DNA from: Deltaproteobacteria bacterium
GTDB taxonomy: Bacteria; Myxococcota_A; Polyangia; Haliangiales; SHYZ01
Reading direction: 5' to 3'
DNA: 44,655 bases
NCBI GenBank assembly: GCA_016210055.1
Contig: JACQUZ010000165.1
Span: 1 to 44,655 of the forward strand
Position 1 is the stretch's first letter, and every line of letters begins with the position of its first letter. Below, piece after piece: positions 16,956-25,287 of this stretch. The translations under genes and the position numbers were made by a program. The notes under the pieces were generated by a model. It was not told the origin of the DNA. It saw only the letters and a list, made by a program, of their open reading frames with translations, and did not search any database.

Positions 16956-17792
16956 TTAATCCAACTTCGCCCGGAACACGCGACGCCCCGCTTCCTGGCC
17001 GCTTAGGACGAGCTTGAGGATGTCCAGGGAAAGCCGAACCAGGCGGCCATTTTTTAGACGCACCTGCGCGAACTCGCCTTCCCCCTCGATGCGCTGCACT
17101 TCACAGCGCGCGAACGTTGGGTGAATGATGATGTCTCCGGGGGATACCGGATCGAACACTTCCCCATGTTCCACGTCCTGCTCGCTTGGGCGCTTGGGAC
17201 TGGGTCCTGGAGGCGCCAGTGGCTGCGGGCTTGCTCCCTTGGCATGGGGCATTCCCGGCGAGAGTGAGGCTACCTCGGCCCACGTCACCGCGGGAACGGG
17301 TTGAGTCGCAGGCCTGGACGCTTCCGGCGCGGGCCCGGCTTCGATGGCGATGGCCTCCGACCAAAGAGCAAGGCCTGTTTCCGGGTTCGGAGAGCGGCGG
17401 AGCAAGACATCGTCCCATGCTTCGAGGACGATCTCGAACGCGAAGACCCGAGCGGCGACCAGATGACCGCCCAGGACCTCCACGCCGTTGTCTCGATCCC
17501 GCATCAGGGTCACGTGGGCGTGCAGGGCGATCTTCCCGTCGTGCTCCGAGACGTTCCCAATGAGGTTGAGCACCTCACAGCCCCCCGCGGTGAACGTGCG
17601 ACCAGGCTTCCATTTCTTGGTCGCCTGGTCGTACTCGGCGATTTCCACCGACGAAAAAGAGCCCAGCCCCCGAAGCTCGGCTGCGCGGACGTTTTTGCTT
17701 TGGCAAAGGGACAGAATCGCTTCAAAGAAATCGACCCCTCGGTCGAGTCGGCCCACGATCCGTCGAGCTCGGTGAGACTCCGCGACAATCAT
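16956..17792 (-). CDS. PCC/DUF296-domain protein with C-terminal beta domain
   Basis: The N-terminal 145 residues form a PCC (plant and prokaryote conserved, DUF296) domain: RIVGRLDRGVDFFEAILSLC, VRAAELRGLGSFSSVEIAEY and ALHAHVTLMRD followed by GGHL, whose histidines bind a metal in known structures. A Pro/Ala-rich linker of about 60 residues follows. The last 65 residues form a compact beta domain (SPGDIIIHPTFARCEVQRIE; VRLKNGRLVRLSLDILKL). Stand-alone bacterial PCC proteins are about 140 residues, so at 278 residues this is a fusion. The function is unknown, although plant members with AT-hooks bind DNA. The start at 17792 follows an extended -10 (TGC-TATACA, complement of 17801-17809) by only 8 nt. 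Confidence 0.75.
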   Translation of the reverse strand: MIVAESHRARRIVGRLDRGVDFFEAILSLCQSKNVRAAELRGLGSFSSVEIAEYDQATKKWKPGRTFTAGGCEVLNLIGNVSEHDGKIALHAHVTLMRDRDNGVEVLGGHLVAARVFAFEIVLEAWDDVLLRRSPNPETGLALWSEAIAIEAGPAPEASRPATQPVPAVTWAEVASLSPGMPHAKGASPQPLAPPGPSPKRPSEQDVEHGEVFDPVSPGDIIIHPTFARCEVQRIEGEGEFAQVRLKNGRLVRLSLDILKLVLSGQEAGRRVFRAKLD

Positions 17793-17800
17793 CGTCGCGG

Positions 17801-17809
17801 TGTATAGCA
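17801..17809 (-). promoter_or_regulatory. extended -10 element before the PCC-domain gene
   Basis: On the minus strand TGC-TATACA ends 8 nt before the ATG at 17792. An extended -10 can act without a good -35, and none is obvious. Transcription would begin at or next to the start codon, giving a leaderless message. Confidence 0.45.
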
Positions 17810-17816
17810 CAAGTCA

Positions 17817-18134
17817 TCAGTGTGGGTGATGGTGGTGCGGATCGGGCGGGTGCGGGTGCGCGTGGTGGTGGTGGTGGTGCTCATGGAGACCGCCAGGTCC
17901 GTGATCGTGCCCTTGGTGATCGGCCTTATGGGCGTGGTGGTGGTGATCCTTGTCCCCGTGATCCATTTCACCGTGCGGCGGGATGCCTTCTCCCTGCGGC
18001 GCAGGCGTCGCCTCGGAGCTCCACGAACGACTGCGTCCCTGTGCACGCGAGCCTATCCAGCCGCATGTGAGCAGGAAGACCGCGGCGAGCGCGGAAAGGC
18101 CGAGGGGACTAAGCGACCGGGACGACCCATGCAT
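17817..18134 (-). CDS. histidine-rich lipoprotein, probable metal binder
   Basis: This 105-residue product begins at an ATG at 18134, with a lipoprotein signal (LSALAAVFLLTC, Cys24). The mature part is hydrophilic, and its last 52 residues contain 24 histidines in runs such as DHHHHAH, EHHHHHHAHPH and DPHHHHPH, together with Asp and Gly. Such tails bind Zn, Ni, Co or Cu. It is an extracytoplasmic protein by signal. A longer frame to 18212 would bury the signal and is not preferred; no clear ribosome-binding site is visible for either start. It is divergent from the DUF47-Pit pair. Pit carriers move metal-phosphate complexes, so a link to metal or phosphate handling is possible but unproven. 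Confidence 0.65.
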   Translation of the reverse strand: MHGSSRSLSPLGLSALAAVFLLTCGWIGSRAQGRSRSWSSEATPAPQGEGIPPHGEMDHGDKDHHHHAHKADHQGHDHGPGGLHEHHHHHHAHPHPPDPHHHHPH

Positions 18135-18281
18135 CGCAGGAAACGTAGCACGAAACGACCCTGCGGGAAAAAGGGTGGGGTCAGGTCCTCTAGCTTTTCC
18201 TGTTGCGACCAAGGAAGTAAGGTGTGAAAGTGCGCACCCGATTCACATGGTCGCCCAAAGGGCCGGCTCCTGGAGGCACGC

Positions 18282-18908
18282 ATGTTCGGCAAGCTGCTCC
18301 CCCGTGAAACGAGTTTCTTTGACTTCTTCGAAAGGCACGCGGCGCTCACGGTAGAGGGCGCCAAGGAGTTCCTGTCTTTGGCTTCAACGGGCGCCAACGT
18401 GGGCCCTAAGTCCAAGCGCATCAAGGAAATCGAGCACGAAACGGATGTCATTACCCATCATTGCGTGGAAGCGCTTCACAAGACGTTCATTACCCCGATC
18501 GAGCGAGACGACATCCACCGCCTGATCACGCGGATGGATGACATCATGGATTTCATCGAGGCAGCGGCAGAGCGCATCGCGCTCTACGAGATCCGAGAAA
18601 TGACGCCCGAGGTGAGGGACTTGGCCGACGTCCTCGTCCGCTCCACGGAGGAGGTTGAAGAAGCCCTAAAGGGCCTTCGCGACATGGCCCATGCCGACAT
18701 GGTGGTCAAGAAGTGCATCGACATCAACAGGCTGGAGAACGAGGCCGACGCGATCCTTCGCAATGCGGTGGCACGCCTCTTCAAGGAAGAGCGGGATCCC
18801 ATCACGATCATCAAGTGGAAGGAGATCTACGAGCACCTCGAGAACGCGACCGACCGCTGCGAAGACGTCGCGAACATCATCGAGGGCGTCGTCCTCGAGC
18901 ACGTGTAG
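18282..18908 (+). CDS. DUF47 family PhoU-like protein (Pit accessory)
   Basis: This all-helical protein of the PhoU/DUF47 (TIGR00153) type has 208 residues. Conserved segments are FFDFFERHA near the start, IKEIEHETDVITHHCVEALH with FITPIERDDIHRLITRMDDI, and the acidic second repeat INRLENEADAILRNA with HLENATDRCEDVANIIEGV. The acidic motifs bind metal clusters in PhoU relatives. In many bacteria it is cotranscribed with a Pit carrier and modulates it, as the arrangement here also suggests (pitA begins 5 nt after its stop). GGAGG lies 6 nt before the ATG. Confidence 0.92.
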   Translation: MFGKLLPRETSFFDFFERHAALTVEGAKEFLSLASTGANVGPKSKRIKEIEHETDVITHHCVEALHKTFITPIERDDIHRLITRMDDIMDFIEAAAERIALYEIREMTPEVRDLADVLVRSTEEVEEALKGLRDMAHADMVVKKCIDINRLENEADAILRNAVARLFKEERDPITIIKWKEIYEHLENATDRCEDVANIIEGVVLEHV

Positions 18909-18913
18909 GGACC

Positions 18914-19942
18914 ATGGACTCCTCAGTCATGATGCTGGTCGTCGCGACGGTGGTGGTAGCCCTCGCGTTCGACGTGATTAATGGCTTCCACGACGCGGCG
19001 AATTCGATTGCTACCGTCGTGTCCACGCGGGTCTTGACCCCGCGTGCGGCGGTCCTCTGGGCGGCCTTTTTCAACTTCGTTGCCATGTTCATCTTCGCAC
19101 CTGAGGTGGCAAGCACGATTTCGAAGATCGTCAAGGTCAAGGCTGGAGATCCGGTGTTCGTTTACGTCGTGCTGACAGGCCTTTTCGGGGCCATCATCTG
19201 GGATCTCCTGACCTGGTGGTGGGGGCTGCCGACGAGCTCGTCCCACGCATTGATCGGAGGCTTTGCCGGGGCAGGAGTGGCGCACGCCGGGTGGGACGTG
19301 CTTCATTGGAAGAAGATCGTCGATACGCTCAAGTTTATCCCCCTTGCGCCTCTCCTTGGGCTGGTCGTGGGCTTTGCCCTCATGCTGGCGGTCTTCTGGC
19401 TGTTCCGTCGCTGGCGCCCTGCGGCGGTCGATCGTGTCTTCCGAAGGGGCCAGCTCGTGTCGGCCGCCTTGTACTCCCTGGGCCACGGTGGGAACGATGC
19501 GCAGAAGACCATGGGCATCATCGTTGCCGTCTTGGTCGCAGGAGGCGTCATGAGCCCCCAGACCAAGTTGAGCCTCACGGACCCCTCGACCTTGTGGATC
19601 ATCCTCTCTTGCCACCTCGCCATGGGTGTAGGTACTGCCCTCGGCGGCTGGCGAATCGTCAAGACCATGGGGATGAAGATCACCAAGCTGAAGCCCGTCG
19701 GGGGGTTCTGTGCGGAGACCAGTGGCGCGTTTACGCTGTTCCTGGCCACCCACGCTGGGATTCCGGTGTCTACGACCCACACCATCACGGGATCGATCGT
19801 TGGTGTCGGTGCGACGACGAAGCTCTCGGGAGTCCGCTGGGGGGTGGCGTCGCGGATTATTTGGGCCTGGATCCTCACGATCCCCGCCTCTGCGGCCGTC
19901 GCTGCGGCGTTCTTCTACCTCATCAAGGCGATTGCCCTGTAG
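18914..19942 (+). CDS. pitA: low-affinity inorganic phosphate transporter (Pit family)
   Basis: This is a PiT-family (PF01384) permease that imports phosphate, usually as a neutral metal-phosphate complex with protons. The 342-residue product has about ten membrane helices. The two duplicated signatures are FDVINGFHDAANSIATVVST near the N-terminus and SLGHGGNDAQKTMGIIVAVL in the second half, and TSSSHALIGG and STTHTITGSIVG are the paired substrate loops. The ATG at 18914 is 5 nt after the DUF47 stop. A longer frame back to 18713 overlaps that gene and is rejected. Confidence 0.95.
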   Translation: MDSSVMMLVVATVVVALAFDVINGFHDAANSIATVVSTRVLTPRAAVLWAAFFNFVAMFIFAPEVASTISKIVKVKAGDPVFVYVVLTGLFGAIIWDLLTWWWGLPTSSSHALIGGFAGAGVAHAGWDVLHWKKIVDTLKFIPLAPLLGLVVGFALMLAVFWLFRRWRPAAVDRVFRRGQLVSAALYSLGHGGNDAQKTMGIIVAVLVAGGVMSPQTKLSLTDPSTLWIILSCHLAMGVGTALGGWRIVKTMGMKITKLKPVGGFCAETSGAFTLFLATHAGIPVSTTHTITGSIVGVGATTKLSGVRWGVASRIIWAWILTIPASAAVAAAFFYLIKAIAL

Positions 19943-19972
19943 GGGAGCACGGGCAGGCCGAGGCTGGCGAGC

Positions 19973-21157
19973 CTATCCGAGAAGGGACATGAGGGCAGGG
20001 ATATCGAGGGTGAGCTCGCTGGTCATGTAGCGCTTCCCACTTGCCTCGACGACGAGCACGGGGCCAAACCGAGGCAGGTGTGCCGTGAGTCCTCGCACCG
20101 ACGGAGCAATCTCTGTCGCCTCGGCCGCAAATCGCTTCCGATCGAGCGGCTTTCCCTCTAGGAACACCTCTGAAAGAAACGCGAGGGGGGCAATGAACCC
20201 GCATCCTTGCTGATGGATTCGGTCCTTGAGCGGCCCCGGCACTTGGTCGAAAGGACGAAGGACGTCCACGTGACGCTGGCCGAGCCCGCTGACGGTATCA
20301 AGGTCCAGGCGCTCCTCGGGAATGACGAGAATCACGCGACCTGCAAGCTCGCGGGCCACAATCGGTGGGCTTGGCTTGCTTGGCGGTTCTTCGCTAGGAG
20401 GTGGAGCTGGAGCCTTCGAAACCGCAGGCCTTTGGGCCGGTTCTTGAATGACCGCACGTGCCCCGGGAATGCGGGCGAACAGGTCGAGGGCAGCCACGCG
20501 GGTCTCGAGATCATAGCTCTTGCGGATGTCCCAGCTCCCATCGATGTCAGAGAGAACGTCCACGATCAAGAGATCGCCCCGTCTCTCGAGGTGGGCGGGC
20601 TCGACGCGGGACAAAATGACTTCGTCTGAGACTTCTTCGAGGCGCTTCTCGAAGCTCCCGAACTTGAGCTCAAACTCCTTCTGTGAAAGCGGAGTCGCGC
20701 GCTGGCGCCCGTCGAGGTCCGTCGTGGGATCGAGCACCCAGCCGAGGAGCATGAGCCCTCGCAGGTCCCGCGCCGATCGGGTAACGATGACCGCGTCGCC
20801 GACGGTTCCGAACGCGTTCATCCGTCCGATGCGAGCACCGAGAGCCTCGACCAGCTGAATGAGGCGCTCCCTCTCCGGACGCAGATCCCTAGGCACGATC
20901 GGGTCGGTGCGCGGCGACGTGCGCATGGGGGCAGTCGCTTCATCAATGACGAGCAGGCGCCTCTCGCCGCGTCTTCGCAGTGGGACCGTTGGCGAGATCT
21001 CCATCTCGTACTGCGGGAGGTTCCTGTCGGGGTCGACGAGGAGACGTTCCTTGGCGACCTCCTCGCCACCTAACGCAGCGACGAGAACATCCACTGAGGG
21101 CGGGGGCGCCTTGGCGCTGAGGATCACATCCAAGACAAGCGAGTCGATAGCAAGCAT
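19973..21157 (-). CDS. hypothetical protein with proline-rich linker
   Basis: This 394-residue product has no signal peptide or membrane segment. The N-terminal two thirds are mixed alpha/beta (SLVLDVILSAKAPPPSVDVL, RRGERRLLVIDEATAPMR, AFGTVGDAVIVTRSARDLRG, GDLLIVDVLSDIDGSWDIRK). A Pro/Ser-rich linker follows (about 265-295), then a C-terminal domain (LAGRVILVIPEERLDLDTVS; HLPRFGPVLVVEASGKRYMT). I do not recognise a family. It follows the VWA gene after 24 bp on the same strand and is probably the third gene of that operon, so it may serve the same envelope-associated complex. Confidence 0.75.
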   Translation of the reverse strand: MLAIDSLVLDVILSAKAPPPSVDVLVAALGGEEVAKERLLVDPDRNLPQYEMEISPTVPLRRRGERRLLVIDEATAPMRTSPRTDPIVPRDLRPERERLIQLVEALGARIGRMNAFGTVGDAVIVTRSARDLRGLMLLGWVLDPTTDLDGRQRATPLSQKEFELKFGSFEKRLEEVSDEVILSRVEPAHLERRGDLLIVDVLSDIDGSWDIRKSYDLETRVAALDLFARIPGARAVIQEPAQRPAVSKAPAPPPSEEPPSKPSPPIVARELAGRVILVIPEERLDLDTVSGLGQRHVDVLRPFDQVPGPLKDRIHQQGCGFIAPLAFLSEVFLEGKPLDRKRFAAEATEIAPSVRGLTAHLPRFGPVLVVEASGKRYMTSELTLDIPALMSLLG

Positions 21158-21181
21158 GAGTCTTTTCTCGCCTTCGTCATA

Positions 21182-23686
21182 TCACAGATAGCCGCTTCTT
21201 CGACGAAGGCTCCACTCCATCGCGAGCAGCGCGAGGGCGAGGATGAACAAGTAAGGTCGGCTCCAGAGCTCCACGTCCGTCTTCCGGTCGACCCGCACGA
21301 TTCGGGGGGCGGCCAGGGGAATTGACGCGGGGAGGGACGATGCGGCGCCAACGTAATCACCACCCGTCTGAGCCGAAATGCCCTCGAGGATATCCTCGCG
21401 CGCCGCCGGGTTTTCGAGCTCCTCCCGTTCGGGGTGCACGAGGAAAATCTCCTCGACGACGACCTGCCGATCGCCCACAGTGGCTCGTGCTCTTGCCTGG
21501 TATGCGCCTTCCGGAAGTGGCGGAAGCTCGACTTGCGTCTCGCCGGCCTCGTCGGTCGTGAACTTCTTGTCGAGAATGACCTTGGGGCTATTTTCCTTGC
21601 GCTCAACCACCACGCGGATGGCTGCCGACTTGGCAGGCTGATAATCCTTGTCGACGAGCCTGGCCGTGAGGCGAGGGGCCTCCCCTTGCACGCTTTCGGT
21701 CACATCCGCTTCCAAGTGCAGGTACTCCAGGTCCGGGTCACGGATGAGCCAGCGGATCACGTTTTCCCAGAGCTTCTGAAACGCACGACCGTCGTCCCCA
21801 TCCCGCCCGGCCGCAACGAATCCCCATCGCCACGCGGTGTCCGTGGTAAGCGCGAACGAGCGCCCCTTGCCGTGTTCTGACACTGCGATGACCGGCATGG
21901 GCTCCCCGCGATTGGCTCTGAGATTCGGGTGCACCGCCAGGACGATGGCGCCCGGCTTCGCTCCTGCGACTTGATTCACTCCTTCGAGCGAGGGAAGGCT
22001 TGCCCAGCGCGCTTCGTTGTCCCTGCGCCCGAACCTGAGCTGTGTCACCGGATGTCTTTGCCCCTCAGGCGTGAGGCGCGGGTGGAATTCGTCCGTGGAC
22101 AGGAGAACCGAGGGCCCGGCGGATGCCGGGAAAAGCTCAACGGGGAGAACGTCCGCGACCGGAGTGCCCAGGTAGTCCCCCGACGAAAAAGAGAGGTCGC
22201 CGCCCACCATGGCAAGGCCGCCGCCGTCTTCGACGTACTTGCGGATGTTGTCCAGGTACGGCCCGATCTGGTAGGGGCCGTACTCGAAATTCATGAGCAC
22301 GACGACGTCAAAGGAGCCGAGCTCCTCTTCGAATAGCTCCTGGGTGGGAAAAGGGATGAGCGACATCTCGCTCGAGGGGACGAGCTGGATGTCGTCGGGC
22401 GTCCTTAGGATGAAGAAGGAAATGAGGTCTACGTTCGGGTCGGCCTTGAGCAAGGCCCTCAAGGCGCGCTCATCCCAGGAAGGACGACCTGCGACTTGCA
22501 GCACGCGGATCTTGTCTCGGATCACGCGCAAGACGAACCCCCGGACGTTGTTCGTCGGTACCGACTCCTCCTCGAAAACGGGGAGGGACACCTCGTAGAA
22601 GTACTTTCCGACGCGCTCGGGGACGATCTCAAAGACCACGCGGGCCAAAGGAGTGTCTCCCCCTACTTGGACATGGGCCTGCTTGATCACTTGGCCGTCG
22701 CGCTTGAGCGACACAGGCACGTCCTGCGCTCCGAGCCCGGTGGCCCGGACGACGGCTTCCACCTTAAAGACCGTGCGCACGAACGCAAGCTCGTCGGACT
22801 CGACGCGAAGCACCGCCAAGTCCTTGAGGCCTGTCCGACCCACCCATGCGGCGTGCACGCGAGCCTGGAGGGAGGAAAGGAAGTCCTTGGACCCGCCATC
22901 CCCCACGCCGTCGGCAAATCGCCCCGTCGGGACGCCGTCTGAAACGAGCACGATCCCCGCCAGATCGGCCCCCTCGTAGCGTGCGCGAATGCCCTCCAAG
23001 GCCTCGCGCATGAGCGTGGCATCTGCGCGGGGCTCCACTTTCGAAGAAAGCTGCTTGAACGTGGCAGGGGTGACCGTGTCGCTGAAGGTGAAGAAATCAA
23101 CATGGTGCTCGCCGGTCCAGCTGTCGAAGGTGGCCCGTGACCGCGCGAGAAGGGATGCCGCCCGCTGGGCGCGAGTAGGCCCACGGGCGTCTTCCGCAAG
23201 AGCCATGGATCGGGAGTCGTCCACCAAGACGACCACATGGTTTGGTTCCCGGGTCACGTGACGGAGCTCGAGGGCAGGCTCGAGAAATAGGACGAGCGCT
23301 GAGACAGCGGCACCGGCACGGGCCCCCACCATGAGGCCACGCCGCAGTGGGGAACGTGCACCGCGGGTCCCCACGAAGGCCAGCACAACGGTTGCCATGC
23401 ACGCGGTGGCTCCCAAGGAGATCCCGAGCCAACCCCACGGGGAAAGAAGCACCCACCGCCACTCGTTGAACTGGGCGTCCTCGGGGGCCACGCTCGTCAC
23501 CAAGAGCGCAACCACGCGCTCACCACCAAGGACGGCGAGGCCGAGGAGCATGCCAGCCGTTGCCCAAGCAAGCAGATACCCCTTGGCACGGCGAAGCCGC
23601 AAGACGACCACCAGCAGGACGAGAAGCCCAGCCAGCGCCATGAGGGTGCCGCGTACCTTCCAAGAGAAGAGGGCGATCTCGCTCAC
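21182..23686 (-). CDS. membrane protein with VWA and glutamine-amidotransferase-like domains
   Basis: This 834-residue product starts at a GTG that overlaps the upstream TGA (GTGA). About four N-terminal helices (to about residue 150) are followed by a von Willebrand A domain with the metal-site motif VVLVDDSRSMA. Then come a BatA-like immunoglobulin region, a class-I glutamine-amidotransferase-like fold (FDVVVLMNFEYGPYQIGPYL; GGGLAMVGGDLSFSSGDY, about 430-520) and further beta domains. A single C-terminal helix (FILALALLAMEWSLRRRSGYL) ends the protein. This architecture is common in Myxococcota and Planctomycetota, usually near MoxR ATPase and DUF58 genes, neither of which is here. The catalytic cysteine of true amidotransferases is not evident. 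The role is unknown; the protein probably acts in the periplasm. Confidence 0.85.
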   Translation of the reverse strand: MSEIALFSWKVRGTLMALAGLLVLLVVVLRLRRAKGYLLAWATAGMLLGLAVLGGERVVALLVTSVAPEDAQFNEWRWVLLSPWGWLGISLGATACMATVVLAFVGTRGARSPLRRGLMVGARAGAAVSALVLFLEPALELRHVTREPNHVVVLVDDSRSMALAEDARGPTRAQRAASLLARSRATFDSWTGEHHVDFFTFSDTVTPATFKQLSSKVEPRADATLMREALEGIRARYEGADLAGIVLVSDGVPTGRFADGVGDGGSKDFLSSLQARVHAAWVGRTGLKDLAVLRVESDELAFVRTVFKVEAVVRATGLGAQDVPVSLKRDGQVIKQAHVQVGGDTPLARVVFEIVPERVGKYFYEVSLPVFEEESVPTNNVRGFVLRVIRDKIRVLQVAGRPSWDERALRALLKADPNVDLISFFILRTPDDIQLVPSSEMSLIPFPTQELFEEELGSFDVVVLMNFEYGPYQIGPYLDNIRKYVEDGGGLAMVGGDLSFSSGDYLGTPVADVLPVELFPASAGPSVLLSTDEFHPRLTPEGQRHPVTQLRFGRRDNEARWASLPSLEGVNQVAGAKPGAIVLAVHPNLRANRGEPMPVIAVSEHGKGRSFALTTDTAWRWGFVAAGRDGDDGRAFQKLWENVIRWLIRDPDLEYLHLEADVTESVQGEAPRLTARLVDKDYQPAKSAAIRVVVERKENSPKVILDKKFTTDEAGETQVELPPLPEGAYQARARATVGDRQVVVEEIFLVHPEREELENPAAREDILEGISAQTGGDYVGAASSLPASIPLAAPRIVRVDRKTDVELWSRPYLFILALALLAMEWSLRRRSGYL

Positions 23687-24468
23687 GGACCGGTCTTCCA
23701 GCGCCTGCGCTTGAGGATAAAAGGTACGTGTACCTGGTCGGTCTTGTAATCCAGGCACAGGGCATGCATGGCGAGGTTAATCCCAAGGCGAAAGGCGTGC
23801 TCCCTCTGGGACTCGCCCCCTGGATAGCACTCATGCTCCCAGTTGCCATAGTTGTCGCGGGCGTACGCGCCTCCCAGGTCGTTTTGGCAGTAGACGACCG
23901 CAGCCCGCTTGTCGCGGAACACCGCCTCGAGCTGCGGCGCGACGAGCACGCGTCCGACCGGCTGTTCAACTAGGTAAAACGACTTGTAGAGGACGTGGTC
24001 CCGCGGGACAGGCTCCAAGCCGGGCGCTGGCCTAGGCCAGATCTCGCCGACGAGACGGCGCACGGACGCATCAAACGTGCCCCCAGCCCGACCCTCGGCC
24101 GAGTCGATGAGGAGAAACCCCCCGAAGGTCAGAAAGCGCCGGAGAACCTCCATTTCTTGCGCAGGAACAAGGGGAAGCGAGCGATCACCTGCCAAGTACA
24201 GGAACGGAACCTGGTGGAGCTTTCTTGCTTCGAGCCGGACCGGCGCTGGCTCGAGGGACACGTCAATTGACGTCCGCTTGTCGATTTCCCAGAGCAATCG
24301 CCGCAGAGCGGTTGGGTGGGGATTCCAGCGATTTCCGAGGATGAGCTGGGCGATCTGAAACTTGGACGCCGGTCCGATCCCTTGCGCCCGGCGTGAGGCG
24401 CTAAGGGTCCCCAGCGCCACGCAAGCGGCAGATCCGAGCAGCATCTGGCGGCGGGATAGGTCGCTCAT
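23683..24468 (-). CDS. DUF4159 domain protein with Tat signal
   Basis: This 261-residue product begins MSDLSRRQMLLGSAACVALG, a twin-arginine-type signal, so it is probably exported folded. The mature part carries the DUF4159 fold: FQIAQLILGNRWNPHPTALR, VPFLYLAGDRSLPLVPAQEM, FLTFGGFLLIDSAEG, HVLYKSFYLVEQPVG, and near the end VVYCQNDLGGAYARDNYGNW with EHAFRLGINLAMHAL. The family is related to the amidotransferase-like superfamily and often occurs with VWA proteins, as here (4-nt overlap with the next gene). Enzymatic activity is not established. The start at 24468 was chosen at the Tat motif; the longer frame to 24573 runs into the divergent gene. Confidence 0.85.
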   Translation of the reverse strand: MSDLSRRQMLLGSAACVALGTLSASRRAQGIGPASKFQIAQLILGNRWNPHPTALRRLLWEIDKRTSIDVSLEPAPVRLEARKLHQVPFLYLAGDRSLPLVPAQEMEVLRRFLTFGGFLLIDSAEGRAGGTFDASVRRLVGEIWPRPAPGLEPVPRDHVLYKSFYLVEQPVGRVLVAPQLEAVFRDKRAAVVYCQNDLGGAYARDNYGNWEHECYPGGESQREHAFRLGINLAMHALCLDYKTDQVHVPFILKRRRWKTGP

Positions 24469-24482
24469 GATAAGGTCCGCGC

Positions 24483-25133
24483 ATGATAGAGCGTATTCGC
24501 GAGCCCCACACGACGCCACGTCTCTCGCCACGCGGAATGCCGGTCCTTGTCGTGGCGATCCTTCTCCTGCCAAGCACCGCTCGTGCAGGCCAAGTGGAGG
24601 CTAAGGGCACTGGGGTCACGCACTACCATAAGGGTCAAGTTGGAGTGCATGCGCAGGCCGGAGCAGGATACCGGGTGCTCATGCCCTACAACTCGGAGTT
24701 CTGCGGCCAGGCGGGCAAGACGGTGTGCACGGGACGCTCGCCGACGTTCTTGGAGCTCGGGATATCGTACGGAGTCACGCGTTCCATCGAGCTCCTGGCC
24801 GACGTGAGGCTCGGGCTCGAGACGGATTTTGGCGCGGGATCCGCTGAGGGGCCTCGCGCGCTGGCGATCGCACCGGGGATCAAGGTCTTCGTCGAAGAGA
24901 CCGGGCTCGTGAAGTTCTTCTCCACCCTTCAGGGCGTCGTGGATTTCACGGACTTCGCATTCACCGGAGTCAAGGAGGGAGCAGATCTCGGCCTGCGCAA
25001 CGTGAACGGGATCCTCATCGACTTGCACGCGAACTATGGCCTGTACGCTCATTTCGGCGAGACCTTTGGGCTGCGCCGGTGGCTTCGTTTCGAGATCGAC
25101 GGTGGCGCGGGCATCCAAGGACGCTTTCCCTAG
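24483..25133 (+). CDS. putative outer-membrane beta-barrel-like protein
   Basis: This 216-residue product has a hydrophobic signal segment (MPVLVVAILLLPSTARA, residues 19-35) behind a polar, basic lead. The mature part alternates short amphipathic strands and turns (GVHAQAGAGYRVLMPYNSEF, FLELGISYGVTRSIELLADV, NGILIDLHANYGLYAHFGET, FEIDGGAGIQGRFP), as expected for an outer-membrane barrel. The loop cysteines (FCGQAGKTVC) could pair. The start at 24483 has AAGG upstream, and the ATG at 24537 is the alternative. It is divergent from the DUF4159 gene with 14 bp between the start codons. No named family recognised. Confidence 0.65.
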   Translation: MIERIREPHTTPRLSPRGMPVLVVAILLLPSTARAGQVEAKGTGVTHYHKGQVGVHAQAGAGYRVLMPYNSEFCGQAGKTVCTGRSPTFLELGISYGVTRSIELLADVRLGLETDFGAGSAEGPRALAIAPGIKVFVEETGLVKFFSTLQGVVDFTDFAFTGVKEGADLGLRNVNGILIDLHANYGLYAHFGETFGLRRWLRFEIDGGAGIQGRFP

Positions 25134-25227
25134 CACGTCAAAAGCTACCGGCAAGCCCCAGGCCGAAGGGGTAGGGGACGACGGCAAGGGTTGGTCTCCG
25201 CCCATGGCTAGAGCGAGAAGTCGCACG

Positions 25228-25242
25228 GGTGCATGATGCACC
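25228..25242. other. 15-bp perfect palindrome between convergent genes
   Basis: GGTGCAT-G-ATGCACC is a perfect inverted repeat around one central base, in the 154-bp gap between two convergent genes (25134-25287). As RNA it could form a 5-bp stem with a 5-nt loop but has no T-run. It could be a weak bidirectional terminator or a protein-binding site. Nothing else was found in the gap. Confidence 0.35.
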
Positions 25243-25287
25243 ATTCGTGAGGATCCTGCCTCCTTGCGGGCTGCCCCTACGCTCCTA

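Noticed and set aside
17820..18227. Valine-rich plus-strand frame opposite the histidine-rich gene
   Set aside because: The valine runs are the complement of the CAC/CAT repeats that encode histidine. The minus strand has a coherent lipoprotein signal.
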